Of a stretch of 6,657 nucleotides of DNA, positions 1 to 5,437 are shown in pieces. Origin of the DNA: Pseudomonadota bacterium (GTDB taxonomy: Bacteria; SZUA-182; DTGQ01); assembly GCA_030605265.1 (NCBI GenBank), contig JAUWIR010000257.1, forward strand, positions 1-6,657, in the 5' to 3' direction. The notes under the pieces were generated by a model, which searched no databases, was not told where the DNA came from, and was given only the letters and a program-made list of their open reading frames with translations. How positions within the stretch are numbered: the first letter of the stretch is position 1; the number at the start of each line of letters is the position of its first letter. The position numbers were made by a program, and so were the translations under genes.

Positions 1-1355
1 GCATTTAAGGCTAAAAGATTAGTCTGAAAGGCAATCTCATCAATGGTTTTAATAATATTGCCAATCTCCTGTCCGGCAGTGGAAATCTCTCTCATGGACT
101 GATCCATTTGCTTCATTGAGGCACTGGCAGTTTTCACGATGGATTTTGTCTCTCCCATTAACTGATTTGCCTGATGGGCATTATCAGCGTTATTTTTGGT
201 CATAGAGGTAATTTCCTCTAAAGAAGCAGAGGTCTCTTGCAGGGAAGCTGCCTGCTCAGAGGCCCCTTCCGCTAATTGCTGACTGGCTGTAGAAATCTGT
301 GTTGAAGCGGTATATAATTCTTCCGCCCCCCCGGAAAGGGAGGAAGTTAACTGCCGTAATATTTTTGCTATGTGACCGGAAAGGAAAAAAGCAAGAAGAA
401 ATCCCACAATCAAAGTGAATAAAATGCCTAAAGGGATAAATTTATTAACAAAATTTTCAAAAGACTCAACTTTAGCGTGTATTGCTTCTTCTTCCCTTTC
501 AATTGTCTCATGGATTTCATCAAGATAGGAGACAACTTGTTGTATCTTATTTTGCGTTTCACTTTCATACAATTCCAGGGCTTTGTTATTGGATTCGATT
601 ATATTGTCTACATAACTCATGGTTTCTTCATAACACTGAGTCAACTGTTGCAAAGCGGGTAATGTTTCTCCCTGGTAAATGGTAACGGCTTGTTCTTTTT
701 CCCCACCCTCATAAGCTTCGGTAATCTTCTGAGCAGAATAGTGAAGTTGTTCATGAGGCCTTTCCCATTTTTTTAAGAGATTGGCAAACTGCTGATCTTT
801 AGTCTCAAATTGATAGTACCATTGCCCGAAGGCACATTGATGGGCATTTAATGAGCCGGTAAACTGTTTTCCCCCCAAAAGGTAGCTGCCAAGATCTTTT
901 GACCATTGAAGATGATCTATCCATCGCTCCGCCAGCATAGCGTCAATGGTATGATCAAACTCTGTATATAAATCATCTATTTGTTTTGCCGATTCATGCA
1001 GCTCTTTATGAGGCTGTTTGATTTTTTCCAAAAGTGCGGCGATTTTAGGATTGCTCTCAGCTAACTTTCGCCCTTCCTCACTGTAAATCCATTTTCCTAA
1101 ATTACACAATTGATGATCCGTTTGTACCTCTAGTTTAGTAACATTGTCATGGAGAAAAAGATCGGAAACAGCATTAATCCATTGATAATGATCTAATTCC
1201 GCTTGGTGCAAACGTGCTCCATCTTCATGAATAGCATGATTTCCCGCTTCAAGCCGTTGAATGCGTTGCATAGTGTAATAGCTGATACCGCCTGACAGCA
1301 CTAACAGTAAAAGAATAATCCCAAACCCCAGCCTTATCTTGTTTCCTAAATTCAT
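1..1355 (-). CDS. Methyl-accepting chemotaxis protein with tandem CZB-like zinc modules (3' end outside window)
   Basis: Membrane chemoreceptor that would control CheA through CheW. I translated 451 uninterrupted codons from the ATG at 1355 to the window edge. TM1 is about residues 10-27 and TM2 about 306-325, so residues 28-305 should lie outside the membrane. That part holds two copies of a CZB-like module: His56 (DHYQW), Cys84 (CNLGKW), His116 and His120 (PHKELH); then His148 (DHLQW), Cys174 (CAFGQW), His201 and His205 (PHEQLH). This 3His/1Cys pattern matches the zinc ligands known for CZB domains. The signalling coiled coil starts by residue 336 and includes QQLAEGASEQAASLQETSAS (359-378). 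The sequence stops at the hairpin tip (FQTNLLALN), so the second half of the signalling domain is missing here. There is no room for a HAMP domain. The gene follows cheW by 25 nt, with a G-rich ribosome binding site (GGGGG). The receptor assignment is certain; zinc binding is inferred. Confidence 0.95.
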   Translation of the reverse strand, partial: MNLGNKIRLGFGIILLLLVLSGGISYYTMQRIQRLEAGNHAIHEDGARLHQAELDHYQWINAVSDLFLHDNVTKLEVQTDHQLCNLGKWIYSEEGRKLAESNPKIAALLEKIKQPHKELHESAKQIDDLYTEFDHTIDAMLAERWIDHLQWSKDLGSYLLGGKQFTGSLNAHQCAFGQWYYQFETKDQQFANLLKKWERPHEQLHYSAQKITEAYEGGEKEQAVTIYQGETLPALQQLTQCYEETMSYVDNIIESNNKALELYESETQNKIQQVVSYLDEIHETIEREEEAIHAKVESFENFVNKFIPLGILFTLIVGFLLAFFLSGHIAKILRQLTSSLSGGAEELYTASTQISTASQQLAEGASEQAASLQETSASLEEITSMTKNNADNAHQANQLMGETKSIVKTASASMKQMDQSMREISTAGQEIGNIIKTIDEIAFQTNLLALN

Positions 1356-1380
1356 GCCCCCATTTTTTTGTTGCCGTATT

Positions 1381-1920
1381 CTATTCCTCTCCATCTTCTT
1401 TTCCCCCTTCCTTCAAACTCATACTCTCGATTAAAACCATAGCCTCTGAATTTAAAACCTGATCAATAGCCAATAAAATGATTACTCGATCCTTGGTCTT
1501 GGCCATCCCCATAATATACTCAGTATCTACTTTTATCCCGAAATTCGGGGTTTCCTCCAATTCTTCAAGCCCGATATTTAATACCTCCGATACGGAATCA
1601 ACAACAATGCCCATGAAAATTGATCCGGAGTTTCCCATAATCTCTACCACAATAATACATGTACGCTCAGTATATTCCTGAAACTCTAACCCGAACTTTA
1701 CCCTCAGATTAATTACAGGGATAATTTTACCTCTGAGGTTAATAACCCCTTCAACGTACTTTGGGGTCTGGGGCACAGGTGTAACCTCCATTACTCCAAT
1801 GATCTCCTTAACCTTGACAATTTCCAATCCATACTCTTGTCCGACTAAACTGAAGGTTAAGTATTTCCCCTCCTTGCCGGAAATACTCTCAAGATTTTTT
1901 TCTAATATTGCCTCGGGCAT
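1381..1920 (-). CDS. cheW: CheW chemotaxis coupling protein
   Basis: Cytoplasmic adaptor that joins receptors to the P5 domain of CheA. The 179-residue protein is one CheW domain (about residues 18-165), with the family core GVINLRGKIIPVINLRVKFG at 58-77. Arg63 sits where receptor-contacting Arg62 lies in E. coli CheW. I chose the ATG at 1920 because GGAGGG ends six bases before it. An ATG at 1965 would add 15 residues, but it has no such site and begins inside a repeat element. A Glu/Lys-rich tail (about 168-179) follows the domain. The gene lies 82 nt after cheA and 25 nt before the receptor, in the same direction, so cotranscription is likely. The longer gap after cheA contains a copy of the repeat found at 4950-5124. 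Confidence 0.95.
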   Translation of the reverse strand: MPEAILEKNLESISGKEGKYLTFSLVGQEYGLEIVKVKEIIGVMEVTPVPQTPKYVEGVINLRGKIIPVINLRVKFGLEFQEYTERTCIIVVEIMGNSGSIFMGIVVDSVSEVLNIGLEELEETPNFGIKVDTEYIMGMAKTKDRVIILLAIDQVLNSEAMVLIESMSLKEGGKEDGEE

Positions 1921-1929
1921 AATTTTCCC
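1921..1929 (-). promoter_or_regulatory. Ribosome binding site that fixes the cheW start
   Basis: Reading the minus strand, GGAGGG is followed by AAAATT and then the ATG at 1920. This near-consensus site at ideal spacing rules in the 179-residue CheW and argues against the upstream ATG at 1965. Confidence 0.85.
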
Positions 1930-1960
1930 TCCATTTTCATTAAAAAACAAAGCAAAACAT

Positions 1961-2000
1961 GGCATCCTTCATAAAGAATAAAAAGTAACTTACACTTTTA
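1961..2000. repeat. Solo terminal-repeat copy of the 4950-5124 element, between cheA and cheW
   Basis: The plus strand begins GGCATCCTTCAT, then 8 variable bases, AAAAGTA, 4 variable bases and ACACTTTT. The left end of the element at 4950-4988 has the same three blocks with identical spacing (12-8-7-4-8). No matching inverted partner is present between the two genes, so this is a lone end or remnant. It stops three bases short of the cheA stop codon and supplies the unused ATG at 1965. It may lengthen the untranslated gap between the two genes or affect message processing; that is inference. Confidence 0.65.
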
Positions 2001-2002
2001 TT

Positions 2003-3811
2003 CTATTTTTTGCTTTTTAGAATGCATTGCGAATTATCTTTTTTATAATATAAAGAGTAATATTCAAATAACCCATGAGCATCCAAAATGAGGCCCACCC
2101 GACCATCAGCAAGAATTGCTCCTCCGGATATTCCCATAAGCCCTTTAAAAGCTTCACCCAATGATTTAATCACTACCTGCTGTTGACCAATAAGATTATC
2201 CACGAAAAAGCCTGCTCGATTCACTCCGTCTCGAACAACAATTACTAATCCCTCGCTCTCAATTTTTTCCTCCTCCAAAGGAGATCCCCCTAAAAGGTGG
2301 TTAAGATAAATTAAGGGGATAATTGAATCCCGCAGGCGCATTACCTTCCCTCGATTATGGCAGGTAATAATCTGCTCTTTCACAGGTTTTAAGGACTCCT
2401 CAATACTGTGAGTTGGAATAATATATCGCTCTTGACCAATCTGAACTAACATCCCGTCAATGATGGCCATAGTTAAGGGGAGACGAATATTAAACCTTGT
2501 TCCCTCCCCTTCTGTTGAATCCACTGTAACTACCCCCCGCAAAGAATCAATTTTCTTTTTCACAACATCCATACCCACTCCCCGGCCGGATATATCAGTT
2601 ATTTTTTCAGCTGTGGAAAAACCGGGGTGGAAGATAAGATTGATTATCTCTTCTCGGGGATACTCTTTATCATTAGTAATAAGCCCTCTTTGCAGAGCTT
2701 TCTCACAAATTTTCTTTATCGGCAAACCCTTGCCGTCATCACTTACCTCAATGACAATATTGCCGGCTTCATGACGAGCCTCAAGGTAAATATTGCCGGC
2801 TTCAGCTTTCCCTGCATTTTGCCTTCCCTGAGCGTCTTCAAGCCCATGATCCACTGCATTTCGCAGCATATGAACCAACGGGTCTCCCAGACTATCAATA
2901 ACTCGCTTATCAAGCTCGGTTTCTTCACCTTTCACAGTCACCTTGACCACTTTATTTGACTTTCGACTCAGATCCCTTACCAACCGCTCCATTCTTTGAA
3001 AAAGGGGACGGATTGGCAGCATATGCATAGCCATGGTTAAATTCTGTAATTCACGAGTAATTTTGCTCAATTGAGTAATATTTTTCCCCAATTTCGAATC
3101 TTCAATATCACTGCTGGCCACTTGAAGTTGAGCGATTACTAATTCACCCACCATATCCACCAATTTATCCAACTTTTCAACACTAACCCGAATCCCTTCA
3201 TCAGGTTTGAGCTTTCGAGTATCCTTCGACTGAGTTTTTTGTTCACGAATAGCTTTAGCTACATCTTTAGTGCTTACTTTTCCGGATTTAATTAAAACTT
3301 CCCCGATTTTCTGTTTTTCTTTTTCTTGTTTCTCAAGGGCTTCTTCAATATCTTCTTCTGTCACCGAACCTTGCTCAACCATTATCTCGCCCAATTTTTT
3401 CGTTTCATCATCCATGGAAGCCAGTTTCAATCTATTAATTAACTGTTCAATCTCCGGAGTTACTTCCTGGCAAAGATTACCCTCGGGAACCTGGGCCCTT
3501 ACGTCTTCAATCAATTTTCGAAGAACATCGATAACTTCAAAGAGAATATCTATGATTACTGAGCGTAAGCGGACCCCCTGATCTCTGGCCTTAACTAAAA
3601 TGTCCTCAGCAACATGGGTCAATTGGCCTATTGCATTAAGATTAAAAAAGCCCGCAACACCTTTTATGGTGTGGATAGGCCTAAAAACGGCATTTATGGT
3701 CTCTTTGTCCTCCGGGCTCCCCTCTAAAGCCAAAAGAGCCATATCCATACTGTCTAAATGCTCCTTTGCCTCATCACAAAACTCCAGAATCAGTTCAGCA
3801 TCTTCAAGCAT
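2003..3811 (-). CDS. cheA: CheA chemotaxis histidine kinase with MshEN-like repeats in place of P2
   Basis: Kinase that phosphorylates itself under receptor/CheW control and passes phosphate to CheY. The 602 residues run in this order. An HPt (P1) domain covers about 1-105, with phospho-acceptor His47 in FRPIHTIKGVAGF. Next comes a tandem 24-residue repeat at 139-162 and 168-191. The P3 dimerisation helices start near 207 (KLDKLVDMVGELVIAQ). The P4 ATPase follows, with N box HMLRNAVDHGLE (314-325), G1 DDGKG (358-362), F-box region GFSTA (397-401) and G2 GRGVGMDV (409-416). The CheW-like P5 domain is about 448-595. All catalytic motifs are intact. No conventional P2 is seen; E. coli CheA, which has one, is 654 residues. 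The repeats match the MshEN motif pattern and spacing but have Lys in place of the leading Arg. The ATG at 3811 is preceded by GGGGG seven bases upstream. The last ~15 residues look like an unconserved tail. Confidence 0.97.
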   Translation of the reverse strand: MLEDAELILEFCDEAKEHLDSMDMALLALEGSPEDKETINAVFRPIHTIKGVAGFFNLNAIGQLTHVAEDILVKARDQGVRLRSVIIDILFEVIDVLRKLIEDVRAQVPEGNLCQEVTPEIEQLINRLKLASMDDETKKLGEIMVEQGSVTEEDIEEALEKQEKEKQKIGEVLIKSGKVSTKDVAKAIREQKTQSKDTRKLKPDEGIRVSVEKLDKLVDMVGELVIAQLQVASSDIEDSKLGKNITQLSKITRELQNLTMAMHMLPIRPLFQRMERLVRDLSRKSNKVVKVTVKGEETELDKRVIDSLGDPLVHMLRNAVDHGLEDAQGRQNAGKAEAGNIYLEARHEAGNIVIEVSDDGKGLPIKKICEKALQRGLITNDKEYPREEIINLIFHPGFSTAEKITDISGRGVGMDVVKKKIDSLRGVVTVDSTEGEGTRFNIRLPLTMAIIDGMLVQIGQERYIIPTHSIEESLKPVKEQIITCHNRGKVMRLRDSIIPLIYLNHLLGGSPLEEEKIESEGLVIVVRDGVNRAGFFVDNLIGQQQVVIKSLGEAFKGLMGISGGAILADGRVGLILDAHGLFEYYSLYYKKDNSQCILKSKK

Positions 3812-3969
3812 AGGAAAACCCCCGTCTCTTAAAAATTTTAGAATACAAAAGCTCTACCTTTCTTCAGTATAGAAAAAAAGATAAAAATCTAGGTCTTTCT
3901 ATATATTTCTACGGTCCCTCACTGAGATAACTTCTAAAATTTTTTATTACCTTTGGATATAAATGCGAT
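3812..3969 (-). other. AT-rich leader region upstream of cheA
   Basis: This stretch lies between the HDOD-gene terminator and cheA and has no credible ORF. On the minus strand a TATACT hexamer, preceded by a long pyrimidine tract, lies about 65 nt before the cheA start and could be a -10 box. I see no convincing -35 at 16-18 bp and no good SigD/FliA-type promoter. A cheA promoter is expected here, after the terminator, but is not demonstrated. Confidence 0.25.
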
Positions 3970-4010
3970 AAAAAAAAAGGGGACCTTTCGGGATTAAAAT
4001 ATCCCTTTTT
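3970..4010 (-). terminator. Intrinsic terminator after the HDOD gene (symmetric, possibly bidirectional)
   Basis: On the minus strand AAAAAGGG (4010-4003) can pair with CCCTTTTT (3981-3974), and the T run then continues to 3970 (nine T in all). An alternative inner stem GGGAT/ATCCC uses the same G tract. The 5' arm overlaps the last codons and stop of the HDOD gene. Because the arms are A-rich and T-rich, the plus strand would also give a hairpin ending in T5. It should separate HDOD-gene transcription from cheA. Confidence 0.55.
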
Positions 4011-4842
4011 CAGCCTCATAGCCTGTTTGTACCTCTTCGATAAGCTTTAAAAAATTCAGATCGCCGGCCTTGAGAATTTTCACTGATTTTAATTGCTGAA
4101 AATCTATCCCTTCAGCGGGGTTCCGATAGCCAATCCCCAGATGAGCACAAATTTTATTGGTTAGATCTAAAAGAGCGGCAAACCTGAAAACATCAGTTTT
4201 AAGAGGATCAATACCCTCAAGATTATGATGAAAGGTTACTGCTTCTACCAGGTCGTCGGAAAGGTTCCATTTTTGGATCATTAATCCGCCAACTTCAGCA
4301 TGAGTAAAACCAAGATGCTCCTTCTCAACCTCAACCAAAGGGACCTGATCATTATAAGATACTTGCATTATTTTACTGAATAGCTCGTTTTTTTGATTAT
4401 TCAGTATTACTTTCCCAATATCATGCATTAACCCTGCAATAAAAGCCTCTTCAGGGTAGCAATACAATTTTTTTGATAAAATGTGAGCTGCTACTGCAGA
4501 ACCTATGGAATGCTCCCAAAGCATTTTCTCGGTAAGATCAACCCTTCGGTAAAAACTTTTTAAAGAAGCAGCTACTGCTAAACTCTTTATACCCTTGAAC
4601 CCGATCAACACTATGGCCGAGGAAACAGTATTGATGCTTCGAAGGCATCCGTAAAAAGAGGAATTAGCAATTTTTAAAACATTAGCCGTTAAAGCTTGGT
4701 CAGCCTGAATGGCCCTTTCTAAAACCTTGGCGTCAGTCTCCGGATCGGAGGCCAACGAGACAATTCTGCCGGCCACCAGGGGCATTGGGGGAAGGTCACA
4801 GGTAGTATCAATAATAGTTTTTAATTCTTCACATATTGGCAT
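3994..4842 (-). CDS. HDOD-domain signalling protein
   Basis: Soluble 282-residue protein made almost entirely of an HDOD domain (about residues 10-220), a family related to HD phosphohydrolases and often found near chemotaxis and c-di-GMP genes. Signature features are LPPMP (17-21), the helix containing VLKIANSSFYG (55-65), AIVLIGFKGIKSLA (76-89), EHS with His111, GLMHDIGK with His140-Asp141 (137-144), HAEVGG with His181, and FHH with His205-His206. Unlike many HDOD proteins described as non-catalytic, it keeps several metal-ligand-like residues, so an enzymatic role cannot be excluded. I chose the ATG at 4842 because GAGGTGA lies five bases upstream. A GTG at 4851 lies inside that site and would add only three residues. 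The gene points toward cheA but is separated from it by 191 nt with a terminator. A specific role in this pathway is unknown. Confidence 0.9.
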   Translation of the reverse strand: MPICEELKTIIDTTCDLPPMPLVAGRIVSLASDPETDAKVLERAIQADQALTANVLKIANSSFYGCLRSINTVSSAIVLIGFKGIKSLAVAASLKSFYRRVDLTEKMLWEHSIGSAVAAHILSKKLYCYPEEAFIAGLMHDIGKVILNNQKNELFSKIMQVSYNDQVPLVEVEKEHLGFTHAEVGGLMIQKWNLSDDLVEAVTFHHNLEGIDPLKTDVFRFAALLDLTNKICAHLGIGYRNPAEGIDFQQLKSVKILKAGDLNFLKLIEEVQTGYEAEKGIF

Positions 4843-4847
4843 AATCC

Positions 4848-4855
4848 TCACCTCA
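4848..4855 (-). promoter_or_regulatory. Ribosome binding site that fixes the HDOD-gene start
   Basis: The minus strand reads GAGGTGA, then GGATT, then the ATG at 4842. The seven bases match the 16S-complementary consensus at good spacing. The alternative GTG start at 4851 is part of this site, which argues for the ATG. Confidence 0.75.
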
Positions 4856-4941
4856 CAAAATTAATCGCCTGATCATACTTATAACTCTGGAAAAAAATTG
4901 CCATAGCTCAAAATTTTTAGTTATTATGATTAAATACGATG

Positions 4942-5132
4942 CAGGGGTAGGCATCCTTCATTTATGCCCAAAAGTAGTTGACACTTTTTAAACTTTGAAC
5001 CACGATGAACACTGATAGGCACGGATAAAAAATCTGTGTTTATCAGTGTCTATCAGTGGTTCAAAAGTAGTTTTTTTATTTATCTGTAAAACTAAAAAGT
5101 GTAAACAGACAAATGAAGGATGCCCAGGGTTA
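4942..5132. mobile_element. MITE-like non-autonomous element with flanking 8-bp target duplication
   Basis: The element proper is 4950-5124 (175 bp). Its left end GGCATCCTTCATTT is repeated inverted at the right end (14/14 bases), and ACACTTTTTA recurs further in at both ends with different spacing. The flanks are CAGGGGTA (4942-4949) and CAGGGTTA (5125-5132), 7 of 8 identical, as expected for an old 8-bp duplication. It contains no transposase gene; the interior is a long hairpin. Ends beginning with GG plus an 8-bp duplication recall the ISL3 family, but I cannot assign a family. A third copy of the end lies at 1961-2000. Confidence 0.65.
4994..5065. repeat. Long imperfect hairpin with 10-bp tandem units inside the element
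   Basis: TTTGAACCAC (4994-5003) pairs perfectly with GTGGTTCAAA (5056-5065). Inside, the arm containing ACACTGATA (5009-5017) pairs with the complementary arm around 5041-5049. The right arm is built of near-identical decamers, TATCAGTGTC (5041-5050) and TATCAGTGGT (5051-5060). The A/T-rich loop is near 5025-5031. The transcript of either strand would fold into a stem of roughly 30 bp with a few mismatches. Confidence 0.75.
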
Positions 5133-5253
5133 ACCTCATTTTTATATATTGTTGCCTTAATTTTACTTTTTTCCCCGATGACCGAAGCTATGACAACCGA
5201 GAAAATAATCAAAAGGTCTGCTTTAAAGACAGTTGTTGAGCTGTTTTTTAAAT

Positions 5254-5282
5254 ACAGCCGATGAGCTGTTGGGCTGTTTTTT
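5254..5282 (+). terminator. Terminator-like hairpin ahead of cheY
   Basis: ACAGCC (5254-5259) pairs with GGCTGT (5272-5277) around a 12-base loop, and six T follow (5277-5282). The stem can be lengthened past one mismatch by A-T pairs. It overlaps the stop of the putative interrupted small ORF. It could be that gene's terminator, or it could stop transcription before cheY. The stem is modest, so confidence is limited. Confidence 0.4.
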
Positions 5283-5342
5283 CTTATCAGCTTATCAGCC
5301 ATCAGCTTATTAGCTGCTTTTACAAGCTGTTGAGCTGATAAG
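5283..5342. repeat. Octamer tandem repeat closed by an inverted copy
   Basis: CTTATCAG occurs twice back to back (5283-5298), followed by degenerate units CCATCAG and CTTATTAG (5299-5313). The inverted form AGCTGATAAG (5333-5342) matches CTTATCAGCT (5283-5292) exactly, so the block can fold as a hairpin. Related AGCTGTTGAGCTG motifs occur at 5239-5270 and 5325-5337. Function unknown. Confidence 0.6.
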
Positions 5343-5437
5343 CCGCATAAAGAAATAAAAAAACTGAAAGGAATCATCAAAGATCATTTAAAGATCATTT
5401 ATAAAAAGCGCCACACCCCATGTGAAGGAGAAACATA
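5343..5437 (+). promoter_or_regulatory. cheY leader with exact 11-bp tandem duplication and possible -10 box
   Basis: AAAGATCATTT is repeated exactly and adjacently at 5379-5389 and 5390-5400. TATAAA directly follows (5400-5405), about 32 bases before the cheY start, and could be a -10 box. The sequence 17 bp upstream (TCAAAG) is a poor -35, so a promoter would need an activator or another sigma factor. The ribosome binding site AAGGAG lies seven bases before the ATG. Confidence 0.3.

Larger units (their letters stand above)
4926..5264 (+). pseudogene. Possible small membrane-peptide gene interrupted by the MITE-like element
   Basis: Seven codons from the ATG at 4926 (MIKYDAG) lead to the target duplication. 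After the element, 44 codons in the same frame run from 5130 to the TGA at 5262-5264. The element plus one target copy is 183 bp, a multiple of three. Removing it gives a 51-residue ORF beginning MIKYDAGLTSFLYIVALI, with a hydrophobic segment (about 8-24) and a Lys/Arg-rich tail (TTEKIIKRSALKTVVELFF). A terminator-like hairpin overlaps its end. With the element present, reading from 4926 stops near its left end. Weak points: no ribosome binding site is visible before 4926, the ORF is short, and I do not recognise a family. Both the reconstruction and its status as a former gene are inference. Confidence 0.35.

Noticed and set aside
477..685. Two plus-strand ORFs of 61 and 67 codons opposite the receptor
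   Set aside because: They are overlapping shadow frames of the receptor, which reads through without a break on the minus strand.
1921..1965. Upstream ATG at 1965 for cheW
   Set aside because: The ATG derives from the repeat end (GGATGCC) and lacks a ribosome binding site, while the ATG at 1920 has GGAGGG at ideal spacing.
2460..3872. Several 60-110-codon ORFs inside cheA on either strand
   Set aside because: They are shadow frames of a well-conserved cheA with intact motifs throughout and have no family resemblance.
4849..4851. GTG start at 4851 for the HDOD gene
   Set aside because: The GTG is part of the GAGGTGA ribosome binding site that serves the ATG at 4842.
4950..4968. Small hairpin GGCAT/ATGCC as a riboswitch or operator
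   Set aside because: A five-base stem formed by the element end, with no conserved riboswitch core. No c-di-GMP (GEMM) aptamer motif was seen anywhere in the window.
5157..5185. SigD/FliA-type promoter (TTAA ... CCGATGA)
   Set aside because: The -35 and the spacing (14 instead of about 16 bases before CCGAT) do not fit, and the site lies within the putative interrupted ORF.
5046..5264. 72-codon plus-strand ORF starting in the element
   Set aside because: Its first 28 codons are element sequence, with no ribosome binding site. Only the 3' part is of interest, and that is reported as the right piece of the reconstructed 51-codon ORF.
4988..5380. 130-codon minus-strand ORF across the divergent region
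   Set aside because: It reads straight through the element hairpin, the element end and the AGCTG/CTTATCAG repeats, has no good ribosome binding site, and resembles no family; open by chance in repetitive AT-rich DNA.
5283..5400. CRISPR-like array
   Set aside because: Units are 8-11 bp and directly adjacent without unique spacers, so this is simple tandem repetition.
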